This document shows positions 33,367-44,974 of a stretch of DNA of 64,000 nt, piece by piece; position 1 is the first letter of the stretch, and each line of letters starts with the position of its first letter. Source of the DNA: Trifolium pratense (Eukaryota; Streptophyta; Magnoliopsida; Fabales; Fabaceae); the NCBI RefSeq assembly GCF_020283565.1, contig NC_060064.1, positions 14,156,337 to 14,220,336 of the forward strand, in the 5' to 3' direction. A model generated the notes under the pieces. It saw only the letters and a list, made by a program, of their open reading frames with translations, was not told the origin of the DNA and did no database searches. Position numbers and translations under genes: made by a program.

Positions 33367-35794
33367 TGTAAGATCCTGATATTTTATACTATTTTTATAA
33401 TTAGGTATTTTATTTCAAATATGCATATTAGAATACTTTATTGTTGTTAAATGAAATTATTTTATCTTTATGACTTATTGAGTGATAGTATTATTTATAA
33501 TGTTTAATCATAGGTCCAAATATCTGCTCTTAATCATTTAATCGAAGTCTTATTTTGTTTTAGCATTGTATAGGAAAAATATATTTATGTTTGATATTAC
33601 GAGTATACTGAATATTAAATTATTAACTAGAGTGATGAAATTTTAATCCAGGAGACACGTTTTTCATTTATTTTTCCTATTTAGAATAGTGGGGTTTAAA
33701 TGACTTGTTTTCTTTTTCCTAAATAAAATGTATTCATTCATTCAAATTGATAAGAGTACATCGATGCAATACTAATTCAAACTCGCTAAAAACAAAAAAG
33801 ATTAATTTGCGAACAAACTTGAAGTTTTCGGAATATTCATGTCTCCGGATCTGTAGCGTTGATGACACAAAAGTCATTGATTGAATCTGCACTGAATCAA
33901 CCTTAATCCTTCAACATAAAACAAATGAACAATGAGACAACAATACACCGCACTAAGACGAGATAACAGGAAAATCAAAACAAAGAAGGATGAAATCACA
34001 AAAACGAAAAAAAGAAATACTAAATATACGTGGAAACCACGCTTATTTGATTAAAATATAAATAAAAACGATTTGGAGGGGTGATTTTAGATCTAAATTG
34101 ACCCTAAATCACACCTCCTCTCCAATAGATCAAGAAGAAAAGAAAAAGTGGTGACGACTAGAGTCGGAGAGAAGCCTCTTAGAGAAAAACAATAACTTGT
34201 TTTAAGGAATACGTGGTTTCATTATTGATCTAAAAACTAATAAATTAAATATGATATAAGCATGTATTGTGAGGATGAGTATATACTTTGAAAATTTGAG
34301 TGCTACTTCCTTTCCTTGTTACACGGCAACACAACCACACTCTCACATTTAACTCAACTATAATTCCATTTAATTTGGAAAAACAAATTAGTGGATGAAT
34401 ACTCTATTAATAACTACCGGTTCCCTCTTTTATTTGGTTCTCTAAATTACTCATTCTACACTAAGAAATAAGCAAAAAAAAAAAAAAAAAAAAAAAACAT
34501 CGAGAATAGAGAGGGCTTAGCCAGAAGGAAAAATACATCTAAGGGGGAAAAGATCAAACTAAAGGAGCCAATATTTAAGTCTATCACCATAAGTGTATAT
34601 TTAGCCCAATCTTATATATAAGGAACATATTGAGAAAAACACACATACTAAAGAGGCTTATTTTTTTTTATTAAAAATTCTAAAATGTTATGTGTTATTC
34701 CAAAACTAACATTGACAATGTGTCTCTGTAATTAATGCATAACATTGGAATAAGTTGCATTTTATACAATTTAATAGGGTATACAAGAGATTATCTATTT
34801 AATATAGAATAAATTTAAAGAGTGTTTCTTATAAAAAAAAACAATTTTTTTTCCAAAGTGTTCCTCATGTGATCTTTATGGCGTGCGTAAATGATATATG
34901 AATTATTGTGATGCACGAATTTATTGAGTTTATTTCTTCTTGTTAACCGTTGATTTATTATGTATTTTTATTTGGTGAATGAATGGGTCTTTGGTTGGTG
35001 ATTGGGGTTATCATTGGGGTGATTTGTCTCTAAACCGGAGTTAGAACAAGATCGTTTTGATTAGCTACTTGGTGTGAGTAATTTTTTTGGTGTGACTGAC
35101 TTAGCGGCGATAGGGCATTCATACATGCATTGGTAATGACGTGGTTCGGAATAATACCCAACGGTGGGGTACCGAACCTTAATACCCAACGGTGGGGTAT
35201 TGTGTCCAATGGTGGGACATTTTACTCTGCGGAGCGGTGATATCCGGATCATATAGGGTGCATTAGAGTATCATATAGACTAACATCTAGGATTTGGTGA
35301 GGCATTGGAGGGTGTAACTATGGTGTCGTGCGGTAAGTGATTGATATCTACTTGTTTTATTGTTGATAATTTATGATCATCCAGCATGAATATATATATG
35401 TATACTTGACTTATGTTTCCTATGTTTTGGAGAGACCCTCACTATAAATTTATAAATTTGGTCAGGTTACTAATTCAGTATATCAGAGTTGCGTAGCGGG
35501 AGCATAGTGACGAGTAGTCGAGGCTCCGAGATTTGTGGACATTGGTGACCATCTATAGGATATGTTTTGAGGTAGTAAAAAGTCAAGAGTCTTGGTTTAG
35601 AATTTTATTTTGAGTTAAAGATAAATTCAATCTTTTGTAATTACTATATTCTAAATTATTAATTTCGAGAGATCTATTATTAAAATGTTTCATATTTAGT
35701 AATATAAGTTTATTTTATTTTATTTTAAAAAAAAAATGGTACACCGTTTCCGTTAAAACTTTATTAAATAATGTTCGAAAATCAGGATGTTACA
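33367..35794 (+). mobile_element. Possible solo LTR of a Ty3/gypsy element
   Basis: The left edge TGTAAGATCCTGAT mirrors the right edge ATCAGGATGTTACA, as in Tekay-type gypsy LTRs, and TGGTA / TGGTC flank it (4 of 5). The interior shows LTR-like features near 35100-35560, including GGTGGGGT direct repeats at about 35160-35215. No coding region. Its length, 2.4 kb, probably includes a later insertion (about 33690-34620). It interrupts copia sequence at 35795. Confidence 0.4.
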
Positions 35795-36662
35795 TGGTCG
35801 GATCATCGATGGTAACAGAAAGGTTAAATAGCTTTCTAGGTTTGTAGATGCCCTGCATGCTACGGGTGGCCATAGTTTGAGTAGGAGGTGCAGGCTAGGC
35901 CAGTGGTATAGGTGATGTACCAAGTGTATTCGTAGAAGGGGAAGAGGATGTTGTGGTGGTGGAGGAAGTGGGAGAGGGATTATGTGGTCCGGTTGCTGAG
36001 ATAGACGAAGGGTCAGGTATAGTAGGTGGTAAACTAGAAAGGTCGCCGAGAAGTGGTTGCAAGGTGGGATTGGTCCACTTATGGACAATAGATGGGTGCA
36101 GGTCATCGGTGAAACAGTCACAGGCTGTGAGAGGTGGGGAAGACATGTGGGCAAAGTGAAATCGTGTCTCATCAAATATGACATGCCAGGAAATGATGAT
36201 CTTTCTGTGCGACAAATGAAAACATTTGTAACCTTTGTGATTAACGGGATACCCTAAGAAGACACACGGGGTCGAGCGTGGTTGCAGTTTGTAAATAGTA
36301 GTGGATGGAAACAAGGGATAACAAAGACAACAAAAAATACGAAGATGTGTATAGGAGGGATCGCGATGATACAGAAGTTGAGTAGGAGAGTGATTTGACA
36401 GATTCTTTTGGGGAAGAATATTAAGAAGATATGTAGTCATCTGAAGGGCATGATGCCAAAATGATGGAGGAACAAACGAATGAGCGAGAAGAGTGCGAAT
36501 AATGTTATTAATAGTGCGTATTTTAAGTCCCCTTTCCCATTTTGAGATGAGGTGTATGGGCAAGAGAAACGAAAAATGAGACCATTATCAGCACAATGTT
36601 TATGGAATAGTGTATTGTCATATTCACGCCCATTATCACATTGAACACATTTTATAGTTTGA
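35795..36662 (-). pseudogene. Ty1/copia integrase-to-linker fragment
   Basis: The - strand begins with an integrase piece (CDNGREYDN near 36630), then TLLAHSFVPPSFWHHALQ, YLLNILPQKNL, a GYPVNHKGYKCFHLS domain, DETRFHFAH and a proline/serine-rich linker, ending MATRSMQGIYKPRKLFNLS before the LTR. The order is that of copia integrase C-terminus. Frame changes occur near 36550 and 35900. It may come from the same element as 32942-33280, with the middle lost. Confidence 0.8.
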
Positions 36663-37050
36663 GAAAATTTTCAACTTCAACAACATTTTAAGATTCCGTG
36701 CCACCCACAAATTTTTTTTTTTTGTCGTCTGCTACTTAAGTAGCGGACGGAGTGAACGTTTGAACCGTCATTATGCTGAAATAGCGGTCAAATTCCCTAT
36801 TTAAATAGTGTACCTATCTTATGCTGAAATTTTTCTTAAGTCATTGAAATTGTTTGATATTTCATAACAACATACCTGACTACCGACGGGTCCGCTAGTT
36901 AAGTAGCGAACTCAGTTCGCCAGACAAGTAGCAGATATTACTTAAATAGCGGAAAAGTAAATAAAAAATAAGCAGGGCGAGCGAAAAGCATAGGGGGATG
37001 CCAAAAGAAAGTTTCTAAAAGATATGCTTCTTCCTAGATTATTACCTTAG
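36663..37050. repeat. Spacer repeat shared with 21565-21968
   Basis: Same sequence order as the A-B spacer: CAACTTCAACAACATTTTAA, CTACTTAAGTAGCGGACG, CCGCTAGTTAAGTAGCGAAC, ACAAGTAGCAGATATTAC. It is joined on the left to the copia remnant and runs into TTCTTCCTAGATTATTACC, the unoccupied MULE target. Confidence 0.75.
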
Positions 37051-37108
37051 ATTGGTTTTCGAAATTAGGCCAATTAAATGGACTACATCAACAACATAAT
37101 CAATTCAA

Positions 37109-37534
37109 GAAAGTTACTTCTGGCTCCCCCGGCAGTCATGGTCACCCCCTGAAAACCCCATTTTACCCCTCTCGCTACTTAGAAAGCGAGTGTTTAAATA
37201 GCAAAAATGGGGAGGGGGGAAGAGTTCGCTTTCTAGAATGCGAACTACAGCTGAGTTCGCTTCCTAGATAGCAAACTGCAGCTGAGTTCGCTTTCTAGAT
37301 AGCGAACTGCAGCCAGTTCGCTTTCTAGGTAGCAAACTGCAGCTGAGTTCGCTTTCTAGAATGTGAACTCGTTTTTTCATGATTTTTTTCATTCTAGGGG
37401 TGGATTTGAGCTAAAAATTTGACACTCGCTACTTAGAGTGCGAAAAAGCGTTCGCATCCTAGAAAGCGAGAGGGTTAGTTTGGTAATTTCAGGGAGTGAC
37501 CGAGTATATTCAAGGGATGCGAAAAGTTCAAATC
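37109..37534. mobile_element. Mutator-type MITE with palindromic tandem repeats
   Basis: A 426-base insertion flanked by TCAATTCAA (37100-37108) and TCAATTGAA (37535-37543), 8 of 9 matching; the A-B spacer is intact at that point (AATCAATTGAAATG). The ends are poorly conserved but share GGTCACCCCCTGAAA in inverted orientation. The middle has five tandem units of 30-31 bases, each GTTCGCTTTCTAGA-like followed by its complement AGCGAAC and CTGCAGCTGA. Confidence 0.7.
37212..37372. repeat. Tandem 31-base palindromic repeats
   Basis: Five units start GTTCGCTT and contain the complement AGCGAAC or a variant; spacers are CTGCAGCTGA. The arms pair to GTTCGCTTTCTAGATAGCGA and neighbours. Confidence 0.85.
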
Positions 37535-37811
37535 TCAATTGAAATGTCATCACGAAACAGGGTATTATTTTAAGGAGTCCCTCTTTTTACTATCATCCTT
37601 TTATCATTTGAAAATAAAATGAAATATAATCTTACCATTAGTAATTTTATTTCAAACTAAATATATTAATTTTCGGTACTTTTAAAATGTTTTAAAGATT
37701 ATTTGTTTATGATCATTATATTTAATAAAAAAAAACATTTTAAATTTCTCACGAACTATTAAAAATATGTCATTTTTTTATGAGTTTAATGAAATGTACT
37801 ATATAATCTAA

Positions 37812-39183
37812 GAGTGTGTTTGGATGAGGGATTCTAGAAATTCAATGGATTTTAAATACTAGGCAATTCAATTGATTCAATTGAATTCCCTTGATTTTCA
37901 AATTCCAGTGTTTTGATAAAGTGTTGAAATTCCATCAATTGTAAAATTCTTTGTTTGGATAATGTAATTGAATTTCCTTCATTTAATTTTATTTATTTTA
38001 ATAAAACCGACCATAAACCCAAAAATTGGCCGAAAAACCGAAAAAATCGGCGGAAAAACCTAAAATCGGCTGAAAAATCTAAAATCGACCAAAAGCCCTA
38101 AAATCGACTATAAGCTCTAAAATCGGCAGAAAACCCAAAAAATTAATCGAAAACCCAAAAATTGACCCTAAACCCAAAAAATCGGCCGAAAAACCTAAAA
38201 TCGGCAAAAAAAACCCAAAAATCGACCGAAAAACCCAAAAATTGAATATAAAACCCAGATTCTTCGGCCGATTTTAGGTTTTCGGCCGAGTTTTTTGGGT
38301 TTAGGGACGATTTTAGATTCTTCGGCCGATTTTTTGGATGTTGGTCAATTTTGGGTTTTCGGTCGATTTTTGGTTTTTCGGCCGATTTTTTGGGTTTTCG
38401 GCCGATTTTAGGGTTTATAGTCGATTTTTAGAATTTTTGCCGATTTTTCGGGTTGCCGGACGATTTAGGGTTTATAGTCGATTTTTTGGATTTTGTACAA
38501 TTTTTGGTTTTCCGCCGATTTTTTGGGTTTTCGGTTTTCTCGGCCGATTTTTTGTGTTTTCAGCCGATTTTAGGGTTTATAGTCAATTTTTGGAATTTTG
38601 GCCGATTTTAGGTTTTTCTTCCAATTTTTCGGGTTGCCGGCCGATTTTAGGGTTTATAGTTGATTTTTGGGATTTTGGCCGATTTTAGGTTTTCGGCCGA
38701 TTTTTTGGGTTTTCGGTCGATTTTTGGTTTTTCGGCCGATTTTTGGGTTTTCAGCCGATTTTTAGTGTTTATAGTTGATTTTTGGAATTTTGGCAGATTT
38801 TAGGTTTTTCTGCCGATTTTTTGGGTTTTCGGCCAATTTTAGGGTTTATAGTCGATTTTTGGGTTTTTGGCCGATTTTAGGTTTTTTCTGCCGATTTTTT
38901 GGATTTTCGGCCGGTTTAGCGTTTATCGTCGATTTTAGATTTTACGATCAATTAGTAATTTTTAAAAGTTTATAGAGAAGAAGGAATTTCAAATTCTTTG
39001 GTTTTAACTTTTAAGTGTCATTTTGAAATTCTCCAAATTTAACTTGAACAAAATACTTCATAAATTTCCATCATTTTGAAAATTCTTCAAATTTTCATCC
39101 AAACAATGGAATTCACCTCAAATCATTTGAATTCCCTCAAAACATTACTTTACCTCAAAAAATTCTCCCATCCAAACACACTC
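37812..39183. mobile_element. PIF/Harbinger-type non-autonomous element
   Basis: Ends GAGTGTGTTTGGATG and CATCCAAACACACTC, flanked by TAA on both sides (37809-37811 and 39184-39186). The A-B spacer reads AATCTAAGATCTC with no insertion. The subterminal regions are diverged inverted repeats (AATTGAATTCC/GGAATTC). The centre is a large palindromic minisatellite. No transposase; its long + strand open frames are products of the repeat. Confidence 0.85.
38000..38960. repeat. Palindromic CGGCCGATTTT minisatellite
   Basis: The left arm (38010-38245) has repeated AAAATCGGCCGAAAAACCC units; the right arm (38262-38960) has the complementary GGGTTTTTCGGCCGATTTT units, about 20-35 bases each with a GGGTTTATAGTCGATTTTTGG variant. 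The two arms are opposite in orientation, so the array can fold on itself. Apparent phenylalanine-rich proteins in it are artefacts. Confidence 0.9.
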
Positions 39184-39515
39184 TAAGATCTCTTCGGTGA
39201 ACAATCTACGAGCAATTCTGTAAATGCTCTTTGTAATTTTGGAGTCTGCTCTAATTCTAATGAGCCTCCTTAACTCACCTTATGATTTTAATAAATTGTA
39301 CTAATTTAAATTTTTATGAGTTGTTCAATCTTAATGGAAATTTTTTTTTTTTTATGGAATTGGAGACAACTTTTGTAATTAGAATTGCCTTACTTAAAAT
39401 AAGAGAAAGTTTTTTGGTAAACTTATATATATAAACAATGTACTATCAAATGATGATATAACTTATAAGTACATGTGAAAAAATAAAATAAAAAACACAC
39501 TATCACCATTTCTTA

Positions 39516-39574
39516 TAGATAATATGTATGAGGTCCTAGGTTCGATCCTCATTGCCAAATTGTAAAACAAAAAA
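39516..39574 (+). repeat. 5'-truncated SINE with target duplication
   Basis: A 59-base insert with a B-box-like GGTTCGATCCTC and an A-rich tail, flanked by CCATTTCTTA on both sides (39506-39515 and 39575-39584). The matching place 3' of copy B (ACACTATCACC ATTTCTTAAACAC) lacks it. Confidence 0.75.
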
Positions 39575-39660
39575 CCATTTCTTAAACACATAACTTATAG
39601 CTTGTATATAGGAGTTGAACCTTATTTATACTAAACAATATAAACCACACCATAATAATT

Positions 39661-42600
39661 TCATTCACCTTTACTAAACCCTTTCTTATCATCCTCATTA
39701 ACATCTTTTAACTTCTCAACTGATGATACATTTGAACTTGCTTGTTCCAAATCTTCTTCTATCTTCCTTTCACAAATTTCTCCCACAGGCTTATAAGTAT
39801 AAAACCAAGCACATATTACAAAATAAATAAGATTAATTACTTGAATACCACTAATAAGAAAATAATAATAATCCAATCTACCCCTATTAAGGTTTCTATC
39901 AGGAAGCCAATTATTCTCTTTACCAGTATACTTATGGACTAATGATACCAATAGTGTTCCCATATAATTACCAATAGCTGTAGTTATGCAGTATAACGCG
40001 GTGGCGCTACTTCTCATACTTTCCGGCGATTGATCAAACAGAAATTCTAAATGTCCAACAGACATGAAAACTTCAGCTACTCCATGTAGACAATACTGAG
40101 GTACTAACCAAAAAACACTTATAGGGATTATTGCTTTTGGATTATCCAATAAGTTATAATCTGCAGCTACTGATTTTCTTTTAATTTCTACTAATGCTGA
40201 AACTATAGTAGCTATAATGTTAATCACAAATCCTACTCCCATTCTTTGTAAACATGTGATTCCAGCTGGATTCTTTGTGAATCTGCGAGCGAATGGAACG
40301 AAATATCGTTCGTATAGCATAACTCCTGTCATCATTGTTAGGACACTGAAAATTGACATATTGGCTGGTGCTATTTGGAACGAATGAGAGAGGTGACGAT
40401 CCATTGATCGAGCTTGTTGTATGACGAAACTACCTAAATGTGATGAAGAAGTTATGAGTAAAATTCCTGAAGCCCAAATTGGAAGCATTCTAATGATGGA
40501 TTTTAGTTCCTCAACTCTATGGACAGTTACTAGATTCCATAGATTTGGTGGTGTATTTGGATCTTTGACATCTTCTTCTGTCACAATTGCAGCCTTGTCT
40601 AACCATCTGCAGATGTACCATAGAGCAATTAGGTTCTAGGGAAATATAAACTTTATATGGTCAAATTGACATCATATTGTGAAGGTGATTTTTGCAAATA
40701 TTGTGCAATACTCCCTCTAGTCCTTTTTATAAGAAACATTTGATTTTTTAGGTTTATTGAATAATTGATGTATCTGGTACCAGATTCAGATACATCAATG
40801 AACCTAAGAAATCAATTGTTTCTTATAAAAACGACCGGAGATAGTACTATATTTTGTCAATTTACAAATTTATGCAATAATTGTGAAATAGTTCATTAGA
40901 TAGTTAAGCGTATTCATTCAAATAAAACAAGAAGTTGAAATAACCAACTCAATCTCTATATTCGAATTCTAATTCTTTGTGGAAATTTGTAGAAAAGATT
41001 CATCGCACTAAGGTACTTAGCATTTGGAACTATTGGATTAAGATCAAATGACTTAATTTTCATGTTCGCTTCAGTACTCCTAATTTTATGAGTTAAAAAT
41101 CAAAGTCATCTGAACTCGGTCCAATGACCCTAAGCAATTATCTACCTGAATGCGCGGAATATTTGATCGTAGTAACGAATATTTGACTTACTTATATTGA
41201 TTTGAGTGTAAAAGATTTCCTTCTAAAGCAATAGGAGCATCAAGTTCCCTATTTTGGTAAAGAAACTTAGGATCATCAGGTAATGTCTCATTCCTTTTCT
41301 TTGTAGCAGCGACAATCACTTGAGCCAAACGAACTAAAGGGCTTCCTTCTGGTTTCACAGTCTTATACAATGGTGAACCCAACATAAATGAAATTATTGA
41401 TATCATCATAGCAATGGTGGGAATGCCAAGACCCCATCCCCAACCAACATTGTCTTGAACATAAACTACAATGGTCAAAGCACTTAGAGAAGCAAAACCC
41501 ATGATGAAAAAGTACCAATTGAAGAGGTTCCATTTCCTAGAAGCTACACCATCTTTTGTCATGTCAAATTGATCTGCTGAAAATGGAACAACACAAGGTC
41601 TAATGCCACCTGATCCAAGAGATGTTAGGAGGAGAGATAGATAGAGTGCTGATAATTGTGAAGATGTTGCTTCTTGGCAGTTCACTTGTGTTGGACATGG
41701 TGGAGGACGAAAATAAGGTAGTAAAGTTGATATAGTAATACTAATCAATCCCTGTTTCAAGCAAAATAACATGGCAACATTATAAACTAGGTATGCAATG
41801 CTATATGTTGTATTGAAATGAAATATGATACAATCATGGTTTTAAATTGGTGTCTACATCCACAATATTGCATAGATACGGTAGCTTCTGCAACAGCATT
41901 GCACTTCAATTGCGATGGACGGGCCCGGCCCAGCCCGGTGGTCAAACAAAATAAATGGGCCAGATTAGCCCGACCCGATTATTATTGGGCTACCAATTAT
42001 CAAGTCTAACCCGGCCATGTGGGCTAATGGGCCAGCCAGACCCATTTCATTTTACTTTTTTCCTGTTTATTCAATATTTTTTTATGTCATTTTAATGTAG
42101 TAGTTCTTCATAATTATAAATTTTATGGATATATTATTCGATGCAAGTGTAAATATACCCCTTTTAATTAAGCTTACACATTTAAATATATTTTTTATAA
42201 TAATTTATCAATCAAATGATAATTTTTTATATTTTCGTTGATACTATTTTTACAAAAATGACATAAATGTGTTTATAATGGGCCGGCCCGAAGCTCAATG
42301 GATCAGCCCAGTCCAGCCCGATGTCCATATGGGCTAAATGGTTTGGGCCAAAAAAGTCCGGTTATATTTTGGGCTATATTTTAGGCCCAACCCATCCAAG
42401 ACTGTGAGCTAATGGGCCGACCCATCAGCCCGACCCATCGTTTACAGTTCTAATATTTACGGAGCAACCTGAGACTCTATTATATGGTGGGTAAATAACT
42501 CTATTATATAGTGGATAAATAGTATAGGTGGCACGATAGTACTATAATTTGTGAAAATAAAAAATTATTTCACGCTGCAATGCATGTCGCAGTAGCCACT

Positions 42601-44903
42601 TACGCAACTGCGGCCGCAATTTAAAACCATAGACACAAGTAGTAATTTACATTCTTAGGTTGTATTTAAAATGGTTCTCGATCTTGACTCTTGAGGGTAA
42701 CTAGTGTAATCAAATGCAATAGGTAAACTAATGACTAATTTATATTATGAAAGGAAGAGTATGAAACCAGTTCATAGATGAGACATCCAACAGTAATGGT
42801 CCAAAACCGTCCAGCAAAAGAGTCTGCACATAGAGCTCCAACAAGAGGGGTGAAACTAGATGTTCCACCAAAATTTGTGAGTGTGTTTGAAGCTGCTACC
42901 AATGGCATATTCAACTCTTGTGTTAAGTAACTTATCAAATTACTATGAAAACCAGCACTTGCAAATCTGTCACACACTTCATTTGCTGCATATACAATAT
43001 TGTCAATCACATGTTAAATTATTTGCCATTGATTGGTAACATAAAATATTTTACACTATTAGTTTACTAGAATTAATATGATCAATAAAAAAATATGTGA
43101 TAAATGATAAATAAATTTATAGATAATAATAGGCCCTTTGTGACCCACTCATCTGACCAAAATTGACAATGGTTAACAACTGGCAACTGGACAATGGTCG
43201 ACAGTGCAAGAATTTTTGGGTACATCATTCATATATTGCAGGATTCAGATTTTTTTTTTTTCTTAATGTCTCAAATTTAACTTGGCTGTATACGGCAGCA
43301 CCACTAGCCAATTTGTGGATATAATAGTTGAATATGCATTTTGTGGTGAAGAAAACCACAGCATTATAGACCATCAAACTATGCATATGGACAAAAGTTG
43401 CAGAATATTTGCACGTGGAAACTGTTTATAGGCATGGCAACGGAATGGGCAAACACTATTGGAGGCACCACAAGATCTTAGATCTGAAAGCTTGTTGAAG
43501 CTTTCAGATCAATGAGATGTATACCATGTTTTTCCTCGTGTTAGAAGTTTACGATTGTCTTCCGTATCACAGAACTTTATCTACTTATAGTATGATAATA
43601 AAAATGGTACTCCCTTAAATCACTTTTTTGTAAATATTTGTTAAATCACTTTTCTATATTAACTCATTTATTTATTTATTTTTATGAAAAAAAATCATGT
43701 ATTTGTTTAATTATAAACTTCTATTAAGAAGGTTGTTCTCAAATATAAATCTTATTAATTTAAATTATTAATTTTTAAAAAATGCTCTTTATTAATATTA
43801 TATATATTGAATGACATAGAAATTAAATCCCGTTCGTTCACCCTCGGACTTGAAATCGACTAAGTTTTTTGCCTTGCGACTTGCCTCTCTCACTCTTAAT
43901 TTTTCTAAGAATTCCTCGTTCTCCATTTCTTGTAAGTTTTGTCTAATACTAAATGTCAGTTTTTCTCTGACCTAAAATTCAAATTTTGATTTACTACGTT
44001 GTAGGAGTCTAACCCTTCCATTAGACTTAACCTCTGTTGGTACTATCTTTTGCTTTTTTTGGTATACATACTGCTACCATAAGTTTTTTTAATACTCGTA
44101 AAAATGATAAAATGGACTAAATTGAAGGAAATAGCTAGGTACATTTATATTTTAGGTTTAACTACACATTGGTCCCTTACGTTTATTTTAGGTTTTAATT
44201 TGATCCCTTACGTTTAAAAAGTATCAATTTGGTCCCTTACGTTTATTTTAGGTTTCAAGTTAGTCCTTTCCGTTAGTTTTGCCACTAACACCGTTTGAAC
44301 AATACATGTGTCAGTGTGTCCAAGTGCCATGTGGCAGTCCACATATGCATAAGAAAAAATATATTCTGTAGTTATTTTCCATGCAAGTGAATGTATTATA
44401 TAGTTGTCTTGAATGATTTTACTATCCATGCAAGTTAAAACTCCATTTGATTTTAAAAACAATTTATATACCATTTTCATTGATCTATAGTATATTAGTA
44501 ATTTATTTTTTATAAGTAAATGTAGTACTTAATTAATTTGTGCTTTACTATTAAATTTAAGTTATTTTAATTTGGAGAAAATATATATAACTACTTTCTT
44601 TTAGTTTTAACATCTTAATTCAAATTATATATAATAAAAAATAAAATTCATAAGGACACTGGTCTGAACTCTTATTTATTTCAAAGCTATGAACAAATTA
44701 AGAACATGAATGAGAAAAAAGATATATTCATTGAGAAATGATCATATGAAGAAAACTCAAAAGAGTTATTATGAAAGCTCACCAAGAATGAAAGGTAATG
44801 TTCGAATTCCTCCTCGCCGATGGTGGTTCATCTTCTTGCTACTCACTTCTTCCTTTTCTACCATTTCCATACTATCCTTAACTCCCTTCTTCTCTATCTC
44901 CAT
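39661..44903 (-). CDS. NRT1/PTR family transporter, NPF3.1-like (copy C)
   Basis: Four exons: 44783-44903, 42768-42985, 41192-41751, 39661-40606; 1845 bases, 614 aa. The start MEIEKKGVKDSMEM is followed by HHRRGGIRTLPFIL, NEVCDRFASAGFHSNL, DSFAGRFW, GSGGIRPCVVPFSADQFD, DKAAIVTEED, VEELKSIIRMLP, ERYFVPFARRFTKNPAG, WLVPQYCLHGVAEVFMSVGH and LNRGRLDYYYFL. Twelve hydrophobic helices with a long central loop fit the major-facilitator fold. All junctions are GT-AG with matching phases. Ends KKGFSKGE. Predicted proton-coupled transporter of the NPF3 clade (nitrate, nitrite, gibberellin or abscisic acid in known members); substrate here is unknown. A TATA box lies 60 bases upstream. It is the best-preserved of the three. 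Confidence 0.94.
40711..40846. mobile_element. Stowaway-like MITE in NPF-C intron 3
   Basis: CTCCCTCTAGTCCTTTTTAT and ATAAAAACGACCGGAGATAG are complementary ends with TA on each side. Positional counterpart of the element at 27205-27344 in copy B. Confidence 0.75.
41832..42632. mobile_element. TGGTTTTAAATTG MITE containing a truncated hAT
   Basis: The outer ends are CATGGTTTTAAATTGG and GCGGCCGCAATTTAAAACCATAG. Inside, about 41915-42455, is a hAT-type piece with GGCCCGGCCCAGCCCGG at the left and CAGCCCGACCCATCG, TTTACAGTTCTA at the right; its left terminal repeat is missing. In intron 2 of NPF copy C. Confidence 0.6.
43615..43805. repeat. Single arm of the AT-rich foldback element
   Basis: AAATCACTTTTCTATATTA, TCATGTATTTGTTTAATTAT and AATTATTAATTTTTAAAAA match the left arm of 31835-32265. 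The second arm is absent. In intron 1 of copy C. Confidence 0.6.
44153..44345. repeat. Half of a Mutator-type MITE (see 57191-57533)
   Basis: TTTAACTACACATTGGTCCC, TTACGTTTATTTTAGGTTTC, TTTAAAAAGTATCAATTTGG and GCCACTAACACCGTTTGAAC match one arm and part of the centre of the complete element at 57191-57533. The other arm is missing. In intron 1 of NPF copy C. Confidence 0.75.
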
Positions 44904-44960
44904 TTCCCTTAATATGATGTACTAGACTGTTTAAACACTTAGTGTGAGTTAGTGTGAGTG

Positions 44961-44974
44961 TCTATATATAGATA
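44961..44974 (-). promoter_or_regulatory. TATA box of NPF copy C
   Basis: TATCTATATATAGA on the - strand about 60 bases upstream of the ATG. Good position for a plant core promoter. Confidence 0.55.

Noticed and set aside
37212..37372. CRISPR-like array (31-base repeats)
   Set aside because: Repeats are adjacent without unique spacers, in a eukaryotic genome, inside a MITE.
38338..38975. Long + strand open frames rich in Phe and Gly (FGRFF-like repeats)
   Set aside because: They are translations of the CGGCCGATTTT minisatellite inside a non-coding PIF/Harbinger element. No start context, and the complementary arm shows that it is a DNA repeat.
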